From contig NZ_VRYZ01000002.1 in assembly GCF_008064635.1 (NCBI RefSeq), positions 558,001 to 622,000 on the forward strand: 64,000 bases of DNA. The letters run 5' to 3'. The notes beneath the pieces were generated by a model, which ran no database searches, was not told the DNA's origin, and worked only from the letters and a program-made list of their open reading frames with translations. A program made the position numbers and the translations under genes. The number at the start of each line of letters is the position of its first letter. Positions within the stretch are counted from its first letter, which is position 1. This stretch comes from Parahaliea aestuarii. GTDB taxonomy: Bacteria > Pseudomonadota > Gammaproteobacteria > Pseudomonadales > Halieaceae. This document shows positions 36,075 to 45,900 of this stretch, one piece after another.

Positions 36075-37442
36075 TCAGCTGGCGCTGCGATTGCCGCCCT
36101 GACTGGCGCCGCCACTACGACCGCGGCCACCGCGACGGCGACCGTTGCCATTGCCGTTGCCGGAGCTATTGCCACCATTGCCGCCATTGCCACTGCGCTG
36201 ACGGGCCTGCTGGCCGCTGCCGTTCTGGCCCGGACGACCGCCACCGGAGCGGCGGCCGCGATTGGGCTGGCGCGGACCGGTGGGCGCCGGCGGGGTATCC
36301 GGAACGGTGTGATCCGGCACGAAGCCTTCCACTTCCTCCCGCGGCAGATTCTGGCGAATCAGCTTTTCGATGTCGCGCAGGTAATCCGCCTCATCGGCAC
36401 TCACCAGGGAGTAGGCGCGACCGGCTGCGCCGGCGCGGCCGGTGCGACCGATGCGGTGCACATAGTCTTCGGCCACATTGGGCAGGTCGAAGTTCACCAC
36501 CTGGGGCAGCTGCTCGATATCCAGGCCGCGGGCGGCGATATCGGTGGCCACCAGGGCCTGCACCTTGCCCAGCTTGAAATCGCCCAGGGCGCGGGTGCGG
36601 GCATTCTGGCTCTTGTTGCCATGAATGGCCGCGGCCGGAATACCGGACTTCTCCAGCTGCTGGCTTAGGCGGTTGGCGCCGTGCTTGGTGCGGGTAAACA
36701 CCAGTACCTGGCTCCAGTCGTTGGCCTTGACCAGGTAGCTGAGCAGGGCCGGCTTTTGCTTCTTGTCCACCGGATAGACCCACTGCTCGACGGTGTCGGC
36801 GGTGGCATTGGCGGGGGACACTTCCACCTTCACCGGGTTATTCAGGTAACCGCCTGCCAGGCGGGTGATCTCGCCGGAGAAGGTGGCGGAGAACATCAGG
36901 GTCTGGCGCTTTTCGGGCAGCAGTCGCACCACCCGGCGGATGTCGTGGATAAAGCCCATATCGAGCATGCGATCGGCTTCGTCCAGTACCAGGATTTCCA
37001 GCGCGCTGAAGTCCACCGCGCCCTGGCCCTGCAGGTCCAGCAGGCGACCGGGCGTGGCCACCAGCACGTCGACACCGCGCGACAGGCGGTCGATCTGGGG
37101 ATTGATTTTCACGCCGCCGAACACGCAGGCAGAGCGCAGATCGAGGTAGCGGCTGTATTCCGTCACATTTTCGTGCACCTGGGCAGCCAGCTCGCGGGTG
37201 GGGGTCAGCACCAGGGCGCGGCAGCCGCGTTTCGGAGCGCGCGCGCCGCCGGACAGGTTCTGCAACAGGGGCAGGGTAAAGGCGGCGGTCTTGCCGGTGC
37301 CGGTCTGGGCGGCGGCCATGACGTCGCGTCCGGCCAGCACCTGGGGGATGGCCTTGGACTGGACGGGGGAAGGTGTGTTGTAGCCCTGATCGGCAATAGC
37401 ACGCAGCAGGGCCTCGGACAGGCCGAGGTCTTGGAAGCTCAT
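36075..37442 (-). CDS. rhlE: DEAD-box ATP-dependent RNA helicase RhlE
   Basis: 455 residues from the ATG at 37442 ([13 protein letters not shown]); the longer frame uses TTG. Motifs in order: Q motif near [20 protein letters not shown], Ia [57 protein letters not shown]. The sequence after VI matches RhlE rather than DbpA or SrmB. Residues from about 395 form a basic tail rich in Gly, Asn, Arg and Ser, likely disordered and RNA-binding. RhlE remodels RNA in ribosome assembly and decay and is commonly cold-induced. The ribosome site is weak. Confidence 0.93.
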   Translation of the reverse strand: MSFQDLGLSEALLRAIADQGYNTPSPVQSKAIPQVLAGRDVMAAAQTGTGKTAAFTLPLLQNLSGGARAPKRGCRALVLTPTRELAAQVHENVTEYSRYLDLRSACVFGGVKINPQIDRLSRGVDVLVATPGRLLDLQGQGAVDFSALEILVLDEADRMLDMGFIHDIRRVVRLLPEKRQTLMFSATFSGEITRLAGGYLNNPVKVEVSPANATADTVEQWVYPVDKKQKPALLSYLVKANDWSQVLVFTRTKHGANRLSQQLEKSGIPAAAIHGNKSQNARTRALGDFKLGKVQALVATDIAARGLDIEQLPQVVNFDLPNVAEDYVHRIGRTGRAGAAGRAYSLVSADEADYLRDIEKLIRQNLPREEVEGFVPDHTVPDTPPAPTGPRQPNRGRRSGGGRPGQNGSGQQARQRSGNGGNGGNSSGNGNGNGRRRGGRGRSGGASQGGNRSAS

Positions 37443-37574
37443 AGTCAACGTTCTCGAATTACAGGAAGGGAAGGCTGACAAGAGACTCTGGCACTGTCAG
37501 CGGGTGCGAAGGGCGCTGACTATACGCGATTCGGCTGTGGTTGCAAGGTGAGTTTGTCAGTACATTCCGCCGCG

Positions 37575-37685
37575 CACCCGGCACCAGGAGTCCTTCCGGG
37601 ACACGCCGTGAACCCATCCATGGGGGCTCTTCAGCGGCCATCCGGGCCGCTGACGGTCCCGGAAGGACTCCTGGCACCTGACACG
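37575..37685. repeat. Inverted-repeat element with nested hairpins (dispersed-repeat-like)
   Basis: Two 19-base arms, CCAGGAGTCCTTCCGGGAC at 37584-37602 and its exact complement at 37656-37674, enclose 53 bases. Inside are a perfect CAGCGGCC/GGCCGCTG stem (37632-37639, 37645-37652) and a CCCAT/ATGGG pair near 37613-37624. The whole can fold into a cruciform-like structure. Its mosaic resembles intergenic repeats of some marine gammaproteobacteria, but no second copy lies in this window. Small open frames crossing it are artefacts. Confidence 0.7.
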
Positions 37686-37730
37686 CTACACCGCAGGCAT
37701 TTATGGCCCACGCATTCTTCAACTGTCAGA

Positions 37731-38585
37731 TTAGCCACCAACCAGCTCGAATTCACCAAGCAGTGCCGCGTGGTCCGACAGCGCCCGCCAACTCCCCTCC
37801 CCCAGACAGGCGCAGGAAACCGGGCGCAGACCGCGGTAGTAGATGCGATCCACCGGGAACACCGGCGCCCACACCGGAAAAGTGCGGGCGTGGCGACCGG
37901 TCATGTGGACAAACAGCTCGGTCAGGCCGAGATCACTGCGCAGGTGGCGCTCGGCCTGCATGCGCCAGTCGTTGAAATCGCCGGCAATGATCATCGGCTC
38001 GTCCCGGGGCACGTGCTCCTCGATGCGCTCTACCAGTGTGCGGATCTGGGCCCGGCGCTCGCGCTCAAGCAGGCCCAGGTGGACGCACAGTACGTGCACC
38101 GGCTTGTCGAAGTGCGGCACGTCGATAACGCCGTGCAGGATACTGCGCGAGGAGCGCGGGAACAGGGCGACGTCGATGTTCTCCCAGCGCGTGAAGGGGT
38201 ACATGCTGAGTATCGCATTGCCGTGATCGCCCTTGCGGTAGATGGCGTTGCAGCCGTAGGCGAAGTGGGGCCAGGCCTGGTCCGCCAGGTACTCGAAATG
38301 GGGCTGGTCGGGATAGGAGGCGCGGCGGCGTTTGCGTGCGCTTTTTTCGGCGTAGCCGTGAATTTCCTGCAGGAAGACCACGTCGGCGCCGGTCTCATTG
38401 ATACGCTCGCGCATGGATTGCAGCATAAAGCGGCGATTGCCGGCGCAGTATCCCTTGTGCACGTTGTAGGTGAGGATGTGCAGGCGGGGCGGGGTTGCGA
38501 TTGCGCCGCCGGTCGATTTTCCGGCTTCCCCGGTTTCCGGCTGGCCAGCACCCGCGCCTGTCCTGCCTGCCTCCCGCGACTCCAT
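37731..38585 (-). CDS. Endonuclease/exonuclease/phosphatase family protein
   Basis: 284 residues. After a variable 33-residue head the EEP fold starts at LHILTYNVHKGYC; the metal-binding Glu is in VVFLQEIHGY, the catalytic region in IIAGDFNDW and DRIYYRGLRP, and the terminal His in LSDHAALLGEFEL. The family includes DNase I-like nucleases, sphingomyelinases and inositol phosphatases; YbhP-like cytoplasmic members fit best by size, but the substrate cannot be named. No signal peptide. It is divergent from the SDR at 38851 across 265 bases in which I see no clear promoter. Confidence 0.9.
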   Translation of the reverse strand: MESREAGRTGAGAGQPETGEAGKSTGGAIATPPRLHILTYNVHKGYCAGNRRFMLQSMRERINETGADVVFLQEIHGYAEKSARKRRRASYPDQPHFEYLADQAWPHFAYGCNAIYRKGDHGNAILSMYPFTRWENIDVALFPRSSRSILHGVIDVPHFDKPVHVLCVHLGLLERERRAQIRTLVERIEEHVPRDEPMIIAGDFNDWRMQAERHLRSDLGLTELFVHMTGRHARTFPVWAPVFPVDRIYYRGLRPVSCACLGEGSWRALSDHAALLGEFELVGG

Positions 38586-38850
38586 CTGTTACAACACTCC
38601 CTGCACAGCAGTAAAAAGCGGCCAACACTATAGCCCAGTCCGCCGCGGGATTGGACAGCGCGGCTGGGGATAGCACAAAAATAAACCAGTGGCGCTCTTC
38701 ACTCTCCCCCTCTGCCGCCGGGACTTGCCTCCTACCTGCACGCAGGTAGACTGGCGAGCGACCAGTATGCGCTGCCATCGCCAACTTGGCAGCGACAGCG
38801 AACAGCAACCAACACAGCGGCGCGCCCGCCGACGCCCCAGGGAGACCCAC

Positions 38851-39627
38851 ATGGCCACAACTCAACCCAGCCCTCTCAGCCCCGTCATCATCACCGGCGG
38901 TGCCTCCGGCATCGGCCGCGCCTGCGCCGAATTGCTGGCGGAAGCCGGTCGCCCGGTCGCCATCTGGGATCTGGATGCCGGTGCTGCAGAGGCACTGGCA
39001 GAGGCAATTGCCCAAGAGCACGGTGTGCAGACCCTCGGTCTGGCGGTGGATGTCGGCAACCTCGACGCCATCCGCAGTGGCGTGGAAGCCAGCCGCAATG
39101 CCCTCGGCACCCTGGGCGGGCTGGTGCACGCCGCCGGCGTCAGTGGCGTTTCCACCATCGAGCAATTGACCGAAGAAACCTGGCAGCGCGTGCTGGACAT
39201 CAACCTGCGCGCCCAGCCCTTCATCATCCAGGCTATGCTGGACGACCTGAAGGCCAGCCCCGGCAGCGCCGTCGTCGGCATCGCCTCCATCAATGCCACC
39301 CAGGGCAACGCCCTCAACCCCACCTACAGCGCCACCAAGGGCGGCATGCTGGCGATGAACCGCGCGCTGGCGGACGAACTCGCCAACTACGGTGTGCGCA
39401 TCAATTCGGTATCTCCGGGACAGATTGCCACCCCCATGCTGCTGAGCGGCCTGGAGCACGCCCCCGGCCAGAAGGAAGCCTTCGAGCGTCGCATTCTGCT
39501 GGGGCGATTGGGTGAGCCGCGGGAAGTGGCCACGGCGGTGCGCTTCCTGATGTCAGACGAGGCCAGCTATATCACCGCCACCGAGCTGGTGGTGGACGGC
39601 GGCAACCTCTCCTCACAGCGCGGGTAA
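38851..39627 (+). CDS. SDR family oxidoreductase
   Basis: 258 residues from the ATG at 38851, which has AGGGAG 6 bases upstream; 54 upstream residues of the open frame are unlike SDR. Motifs: ITGGASGIGRA (cofactor loop), HAAGVSG, catalytic Ser in GIASINATQG and YSATKGG with the YxxxK pair, and VSPGQIATPM. The C-terminal GGNLSSQRG is normal. An acidic residue after strand 2 (WDLDAG) suggests NAD preference. Substrate unknown. It faces the ATP-grasp operon tail to tail with 13 bases between stops. Confidence 0.92.
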   Translation: MATTQPSPLSPVIITGGASGIGRACAELLAEAGRPVAIWDLDAGAAEALAEAIAQEHGVQTLGLAVDVGNLDAIRSGVEASRNALGTLGGLVHAAGVSGVSTIEQLTEETWQRVLDINLRAQPFIIQAMLDDLKASPGSAVVGIASINATQGNALNPTYSATKGGMLAMNRALADELANYGVRINSVSPGQIATPMLLSGLEHAPGQKEAFERRILLGRLGEPREVATAVRFLMSDEASYITATELVVDGGNLSSQRG

Positions 39628-39640
39628 CTACGCAGGCCCG

Positions 39641-40627
39641 CTACAGCGCGGCGGCCTGCTCTGCCAGCGGCACCATGCGGTCCACGCTGAAGGCCTCCAT
39701 GGCGGCGGCGATGCGTTCGCCGTCCGTGTGGCAGGTATCGGCAATGACATCGGCCTTTTTCAGGCGGCCGATAAGTCCCTCCTGGTTGGCCACCTGGATG
39801 GACAGGCCAGGACGGGCATTCAATTCCAGCAACATCGGGCCGCGCACCCGGTCCAGCACGATGTCCGCGCCGAGATAGCCGAGGCCGCACATCTCGGCGC
39901 AACCGGCCGCCAGTTCGAGAATCTTCTGCCACTGGGGGATTTTCAGCTCGGTAAACAGGGCGCCGGTATCGGGGTGATGGGTGACCAGGCGCCCCTGTTG
40001 CACCGCCGCCACCGGCCGGCCGCTGCCGATATCGATGCCCACCCCCACTGCGCCCTGGTGCAGGTTGGCCTTGCCGTCGGAGGCGTGGGTGGCGCAGCGG
40101 ATCATGGCCATCACCGGCACACCGCGGTAAACGATCACCCGGATGTCGGGTACACCCTCGTGGCTGTAGGGTGCCATCACCGGGTCAAAATCCAGCAACG
40201 CCTCGATCATGGCCTGGTCGTTGCGACCGCCGAGGCTGTAGAGACCGGCGAGAATATTGGAGGCGTGGCGACGCAGGGCATCGGCATCGATCACCACGCC
40301 GGAGGACTTTACAAAACCCTGCCCCTCGCGCCCCACGATCACCAGGATGCCCTTGCCGCCGGAGCCCTGCACCGGCTTGATCACGAAGCTCTCGCGTTCC
40401 ACCAGTTCCTCGACCATATCGTTAATTTCGAACTGGTATTCAATCACGCCATAAAGCTCTGGCGTGGGTACACCTCGATCCAGGGCGGCGTGCTTGGTGA
40501 GGAGTTTGTCATCGACCAGGCGGTAGTTGCGGCGGTCGTTGCAGCGCCCGATATAGCCCACGTTGCGGCGGTTCATGCCGAGAATGCCGAGCTTGCGCAA
40601 TGTGCGCGGGGAGACCAGGTGAATCAC
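39641..40627 (-). CDS. RimK-like alpha-L-glutamate ligase-related ATP-grasp protein
   Basis: 328 residues from a GTG. ATP-grasp features are present: FVIKPVQGSGGKGILVI, the metal and ATP site GADIVLD and LLELNARPGLSIQVANQEG near the C-terminus, and the conserved DIRVIVYRGVPVMAMIRCAT. The family (alpha-L-glutamate ligase-related, sugar-transfer type ATP-grasp) probably forms amide bonds with amino acids; target unknown. Start and the stop of the 7TM gene upstream overlap as GTGA, so the two are translationally coupled. It is the last of a three-gene operon with the transglutaminase-7TM protein and the retropepsin-like lipoprotein. Confidence 0.9.
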   Translation of the reverse strand: MIHLVSPRTLRKLGILGMNRRNVGYIGRCNDRRNYRLVDDKLLTKHAALDRGVPTPELYGVIEYQFEINDMVEELVERESFVIKPVQGSGGKGILVIVGREGQGFVKSSGVVIDADALRRHASNILAGLYSLGGRNDQAMIEALLDFDPVMAPYSHEGVPDIRVIVYRGVPVMAMIRCATHASDGKANLHQGAVGVGIDIGSGRPVAAVQQGRLVTHHPDTGALFTELKIPQWQKILELAAGCAEMCGLGYLGADIVLDRVRGPMLLELNARPGLSIQVANQEGLIGRLKKADVIADTCHTDGERIAAAMEAFSVDRMVPLAEQAAAL

Positions 40628-42147
40628 TGGGGCTTCACCATTTCGCGGAAGCGGTACAGCTCGGACAGGCGGTAACCTGTGTATTTACCCAGCAACAACA
40701 CCACGCCCAGCAGGCTGAACAGCAGCTCGGGGAAGTTGAAGGTCAGGTGAGCGACCAGCGGAATCGACATCACAAGGTAGGCCAGCACCGCCACCAGCAG
40801 GCTGCCGCCGCCCTGCATCAGCACCTCGTGTCCACCCTCTTCCTCCCACAGGATGGACATCCGCTCCACCGTCCAGGACAGGATGATGATGGGGAAGAAG
40901 GTCACTGTGAGGGCCTGGTCTATGCCCGTCTTGTAGGCGATGACCGCCATGGTGGCCATCAGCAGGATGACCACGATAATTACCGCCGACACCCGCGCCA
41001 CCAGCAACAGGTTGAGGTGGGACAGCCAGGAGCGTATCCACAGGCCGACGCTGACAATCACCAGGAAAATGGCCAGCCCCACCCACAGGGTGGTTTGCAT
41101 AAAGGCCAGGGCAATCAGCACCGGCATGAAGGTGCCCGACGTTTTCACCCCGATCAACAGCCGCAGCAGCACCACCACGAAGGTCGCTACCGGTATCAGC
41201 AGCAGGCCCTTGAAGATGCCCTGCTGTTCCACCGGCAGCGCGTAGATGGAAAAGTCCAGCAGGGCGAACTGCTCGCTCTGCTGCTCCATCGACACCACGG
41301 CCTTGGCCGGCAGGTTGTTGCTGACCAGGGCAAACTCCAGTCGCGAATCCCGCGCCCCGACCACCCGCAGCACCGTACCGGGGCCGCGCTGCCAGACCAG
41401 GAAATCATCCGGCAGGCCGGCCTCGCCGCTGACCGGGTCCAGCAGGACCCAGCGTTTGCCATCGTGAATTTCGAGCATGGCGCTGAGGGTCTGGCGGCGG
41501 CGGCCATCCTCCAGCTGAATACCGCGCACCAGATGAGCCGGGACGCCGGCGAAGGTCATGGCGTCCAGCATCAGTTGCTGGGTGGAGCCTGAGTAACTGT
41601 CGATCAGAAAGGCGGTATCCGGGTCGGGCTCATCGCGATTGAGGTCCTGGATCAGCAGCCGGGCCAGGGTTTCAGGCCCAGTGGACTTTTCACGCAGCAA
41701 CTCCACCAGGCGCTCCATGGCGGTGAGCTGGTCCGCCTGCAGGCGCGGCGGAGATTCCAGTTGGACCGGATAGTCCGGCAGGTTGTCGGCATTGGCGCGG
41801 TAGGCCTGAATTTTGTAATAGAGGGTGGTGGGGTGCTCCAGAGTCTGCCGCGTCCAGCGCGCCTCGCGGCGGCCCACCTCGTTTTCCACCGTAAAGCCGA
41901 AACCGGAGGAGGCAAAATGCTCGTCCAGCATCACCCAGCCGCCGAGGGCCTGGGGCGTTTTCAGATCCACCTCCACCGGTCCCGAGGCGGGCTTGAAACT
42001 GATCTTGGACTCGATCGTCCACACTTCCCGGGATTCGCCCGGCAGCAGCGGTAAACCGAGGCGGGTCGCCTTGTAGAGCGTCAGGCCGAGCCCGAAGATG
42101 ATGAGGAAGGCGGCCACCAGGCCGATCTTGAGTTTGGAGGCAATCAC
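40624..42147 (-). CDS. Inactive transglutaminase domain fused to 7TM (UUP1 family)
   Basis: 507 residues from a GTG. An N-terminal membrane helix (about 7-28) leads to a periplasmic region of about 270 residues containing a transglutaminase-like domain (GSTQQLMLDAMTFAGVPAHLV, KRWVLLDPVSG) in which the usual catalytic Cys is absent. Seven hydrophobic helices follow from about 320 (GLLLIPVATFVVVLLRLL to LLFSLLGVVLLLGKY). The family is known to be co-encoded with the ATP-grasp protein downstream and aspartic protease upstream, as here. It probably serves as receptor or scaffold for the modification. It overlaps the ATP-grasp gene by 4 bases and follows the protease by 12. Confidence 0.9.
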   Translation of the reverse strand: MIASKLKIGLVAAFLIIFGLGLTLYKATRLGLPLLPGESREVWTIESKISFKPASGPVEVDLKTPQALGGWVMLDEHFASSGFGFTVENEVGRREARWTRQTLEHPTTLYYKIQAYRANADNLPDYPVQLESPPRLQADQLTAMERLVELLREKSTGPETLARLLIQDLNRDEPDPDTAFLIDSYSGSTQQLMLDAMTFAGVPAHLVRGIQLEDGRRRQTLSAMLEIHDGKRWVLLDPVSGEAGLPDDFLVWQRGPGTVLRVVGARDSRLEFALVSNNLPAKAVVSMEQQSEQFALLDFSIYALPVEQQGIFKGLLLIPVATFVVVLLRLLIGVKTSGTFMPVLIALAFMQTTLWVGLAIFLVIVSVGLWIRSWLSHLNLLLVARVSAVIIVVILLMATMAVIAYKTGIDQALTVTFFPIIILSWTVERMSILWEEEGGHEVLMQGGGSLLVAVLAYLVMSIPLVAHLTFNFPELLFSLLGVVLLLGKYTGYRLSELYRFREMVKPQ

Positions 42148-42159
42148 CGTGCGCTTATC

Positions 42160-42813
42160 CTAGTTGGCCAGGTAGCGTTGGCCGACATCGACAATGGCGA
42201 CATCGGTAAGGAAGTTGCGGCCCACCTGCAGGGGGAACTCACTGTTTTCCCGTTCGGCTATGGCCACGTCAATCAGGGAGCGGCTGTCACCGACGCTGAG
42301 CCACAGTTGCACGATGTAACGGCGCTCGCTGCCGCCGTCGCGGCGCTTGAGAGTGACACGGCGTTCCACCGCGGCTTCCACTTCAAGGGTGCCCTCCCCC
42401 TCGGCGGCGGTCAGTTCAAACATCACATAGCTCTGGCCGTCTTTCTCGAACTGGCGCAGGTTGCTGACATCCAGCGACGTGGTATCCACCCCGGTATCCA
42501 TGCGCGCGCGCAACTTCAGTCCCGGCGGTTCCACCGTTGCCCACTCTTCCGAGCCATACACCGGCAGGTTCAGTTTGCCGGCGCGGGCAGGCGCTGCCGG
42601 CGCCGGTGCCGGCACCGTGCGCGTCACAATCTTTTCCACCACCGGTGGCCCCGGACAGGCCCTGGCGTCACACACCGGGCACTCCTCGACAACAACCGGT
42701 GGGCAGGCGGGCGCTTTGGGAGTCTCTCCGGCGACAGGCTCCACAGGGGCCGAGACGCAGCCCGCCAGAACAGCGGCTGCAACAAGGACCATCAGTGGCG
42801 GTAAGCGTTTCAC
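42160..42813 (-). CDS. Retropepsin-like aspartic protease (PF05618 type), lipoprotein
   Basis: 217 residues from the GTG at 42813, set by GAGG 5-6 bases upstream; the result is a clean lipoprotein signal KRLPPLMVLVAAAVLAGC. A Pro/Cys-rich linker follows (ACPPVVVEECPVCDARACPG), then the domain LPVYGSEEWATVEPPGLKLRARMDTGVDTTSLDVS with the DTG active site near residue 120, and a C-terminal VGRNFLTDVAIVDVG. The family was annotated as ATP-dependent zinc protease but has the retropepsin DTG motif. It heads the operon with the 7TM and ATP-grasp genes, consistent with processing or removing the ligated group in the periplasm. Confidence 0.87.
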   Translation of the reverse strand: MKRLPPLMVLVAAAVLAGCVSAPVEPVAGETPKAPACPPVVVEECPVCDARACPGPPVVEKIVTRTVPAPAPAAPARAGKLNLPVYGSEEWATVEPPGLKLRARMDTGVDTTSLDVSNLRQFEKDGQSYVMFELTAAEGEGTLEVEAAVERRVTLKRRDGGSERRYIVQLWLSVGDSRSLIDVAIAERENSEFPLQVGRNFLTDVAIVDVGQRYLAN

Positions 42814-42907
42814 ATCGACCTCGCGTTGACAGGGGCTTGTAACGGGCATAGAGCCCGGCCCGACCACTGGCCGGGCGGGCAGTATAGCCGGCTGGTGGCC
42901 CTCAACG

Positions 42908-45900
42908 CTATCGACGCCCCCGCGCGGTCGCGCTGTAACGCATGGCGTGGGCGCCGAGTGCCAGCAGCGCCAGGGCGCTCAGCAGCAACTGCCAGGGGGT
43001 CAGCGTGGGGATGCCTGGCACGGGGAAGGGCGTGGAAACCCGGGCGATATTGTTGCCCGGCGTGGGGTCAATACCGTTGCTGCCGTCGTTATTGATTTCC
43101 ACCACATTCAGAATGCGCCCTATCTCCGGCGACTCGCTGGCCCGCAGGGCGAAGGTGAGGCTGCCGCCCGCCCCGGCGGCAAGGCCGCCGATCGCCACCG
43201 TACACACGGTGCCCGGTCCGGCGCCGTCGGCGCAGCTCCACACGGTGGGCTGGCTGTCCGCTTCACTGAAGGTCGAGCCGGGGGGCACAAGCTCGCGCAC
43301 AATCACACCAGTGGCATCCTGGTTGCCGGCATTGCGGTAATCGATGGTATAGACAATGACTTCGTCAGGGCGCGCCTGCCGGGTGTCTGTCGCCTTCCCG
43401 ATCACCATGTCCGGCACAGCAACGATAGGCGTGTCGTCACTGTCAGTGTCACTCAGCGGTTGTACTGAATTGGCACCGTCGTCGGTGATAATCACGGTGT
43501 TACTGGTGAGATCGACACCCGCGGGCAGCGGTGACATCACCTGCAGGCCGAAGCGGGCTACCCCCGTCTGATCCGTCCGTAACTCGCCGATATTCAGGGT
43601 ACAGGGGGTACCGGGGCCACTGCCATTGGGACAGCTCCAGCCCGGCGTGCTGGCCGCAGCGTTAAAGGTGGTGTACATCGGCACCGTCTCGCTGAGTTCC
43701 ACCCCGGTCGCGTTCTGGTTGCCCGCATTGAAGAAGTTGATCTGGTAGAAATACACCTGACCAGGCACCACCGAAATGCCCCCGTCATCCTTCACTACCT
43801 GCAGCTGCGGGCCGGTGCGGATCGGGTCGAGTATTGTCACCGCCGTAGCTGCTGCCGTGGAAGGCGTATCGTTCGGCGCATTGAACTCATTTCCGTCCTC
43901 TGCGTCCGCGACTTCATTGACAATGCGATCGACCCCGGACGGCACTACAGCATCGACGTCCACCGCAAAGTTCACCGTCCCCGTGGCGGCCCCGGCCAGA
44001 TCGCCCACGCTGAAGCTGCAGGTGGAACCCGGGGCGATGCCGGAACAACTCCAGCCGGGAGAACTGGCGGCGGCATTGAACACCGTGTACAGGGGCACTG
44101 TTTCGGTCACCACCACGCCGCTGGCATCCTGGTCGCCCGCATTGCCGTAGGTGATGAGGTAGGTGATGGTTTCGCCGGGCAGTACCCCCACTCGCTGGTC
44201 GTCCTTGCGCACCGCCATAACCGGGTCAGCGATGATGGCTACCGAAGTCGGGTCGGCAACGTCGGGCGTGCTGGTGTCGCCATCGGATTGCAGGGGCTCG
44301 GTTTCATCGCTGTCGGCACTGGCCTGGTTAAGCAGCAACTGTTCACCGGCAGCCACACTGCCATCCGGGTAGGGCAAGGGCACCCGCACATCAAAGGTGA
44401 CCGTCAGGGTCTCCCCCGCCGCCAGGCTCGGCACCGTCACCCGTACGCCGGTATCAGTGCTGCCATTGCCAAGCTCTACCGTCGTCGTCGCCACGGTCCC
44501 CGTCGCGGCAACGGAACCCGCCTGGAATTCGCCCTTGGCATCCGGCGTGTCTTCCACGACCACATTGGTGGCGGCAGCGTCACCCGTATTGGCGAGCGTC
44601 AGAGTATAGGTGAGGACATCGCCCGGTACCGCCGAGGTTGCGGACACCGACTTCTCCAGCGCCAACACCGGCAGCTCAAGCACGTCTGCACCGTCTACAG
44701 TGGCGCTACGCTCCACCGGCCCGGGTATCGGCGGCACGGGACCAGGACGCGACGAGGCCTCGGCCGTGGCGGTGTTCGGCAGGCTGCCCTGGGTGTAGGG
44801 AATGACCGGTTTGGCGGTGAATGTCATGGTCACGCTTTCGCCCGGCAGCAATACCTGCTCCGCCGTCGGAACCGCGGGGTCCGCGGCATCTACCGCAAAC
44901 TCGACACGGGTGCTGCCTGCGCTGCTCGCCGCGGTGAAGGCAAAGCCCGGCGGCACGACCCCCGCGCTGAACTCGCCCGCCTGCCACAGGGTCTCATCGA
45001 AGTCATCGCCAACCACCAGGTCATAGGCGGGCGCGGTACCGGTGTTGGTCACCACCAGCTCGACCGTCGCCACACCGTCGCTGAAATCAGTGAACTGCTT
45101 GTCCAGCGCCAGTATCGGCTCAACCACATCCACCAGCGCAAAATCCGTGCGCGGAATGCCGGGGTTACCCGATACCAGCTGGTAGTCCAGTGTCACATTG
45201 TTCACCAGCGTGCCGCCCGTCTGGTTGGTGGGCGCACTGTCTTCAGCGACCCTGGCCAGCATGCGGAACACGATGGAATCTTCCTCCGTGGGTACCACAG
45301 GCGTGTTCGGATCGACCGGCGTATTGCCGCCGTTGTTGGTTATGTCGCCAAAGTCGACTTCAATGCGGGACACGGTAAGCTCGTCTCCGGGCGGCAGCGA
45401 GGTACAGGGTGCGCCGCCGGGGGAGCCCGCGCTGAAGCAGGTTGCCGGCAACGGCACTCCGGTATAGCTCAGGTTGTTGCCCACGTAGAGCAGCTCACCG
45501 GAAATAAACTCGAGAATACCGTTGCCGTCCCGCTGCAGTTCATCGGTCATGATTACGCCAAAGGTGGTGCCCCTGGTGAGGAAGGCGGTAATGGAGTACT
45601 CGACGATTTCGCCGATGGTGGCATCGGGAAGGCTGCCATCCCCCTGGGACGTGCCGGTATCGGCGACCGACGTTGCCACCACCTCTTTGACTACCGCGGT
45701 GTTCTGCACGGTAAACAGCCGCGCCTCGCTGTCATTCAGGCCGCTGCGGGCATCTGCGTCGGCGCCGGCCTCCATGGAGGACCAGGTCAATTCAACGCTG
45801 TTGGGGTAGGTCCCCGGCACCGGCGCTCCGCTGACCAGTTCGACGTCCTGCAGGACGATGTCGCAACTGCTGACACCTGTCGGCAGGCTGTCGATCACAA

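Noticed and set aside
37459-37722. 87-residue minus-strand frame over the inverted repeat
   Set aside because: Its sequence comes from the palindromic arms and loop of the repeat; no conservation signal or ribosome site.
43040-44240. CRISPR-like or satellite array
   Set aside because: The repetition is at protein-module level (about 400 bases) with diverged DNA, in a continuous reading frame.
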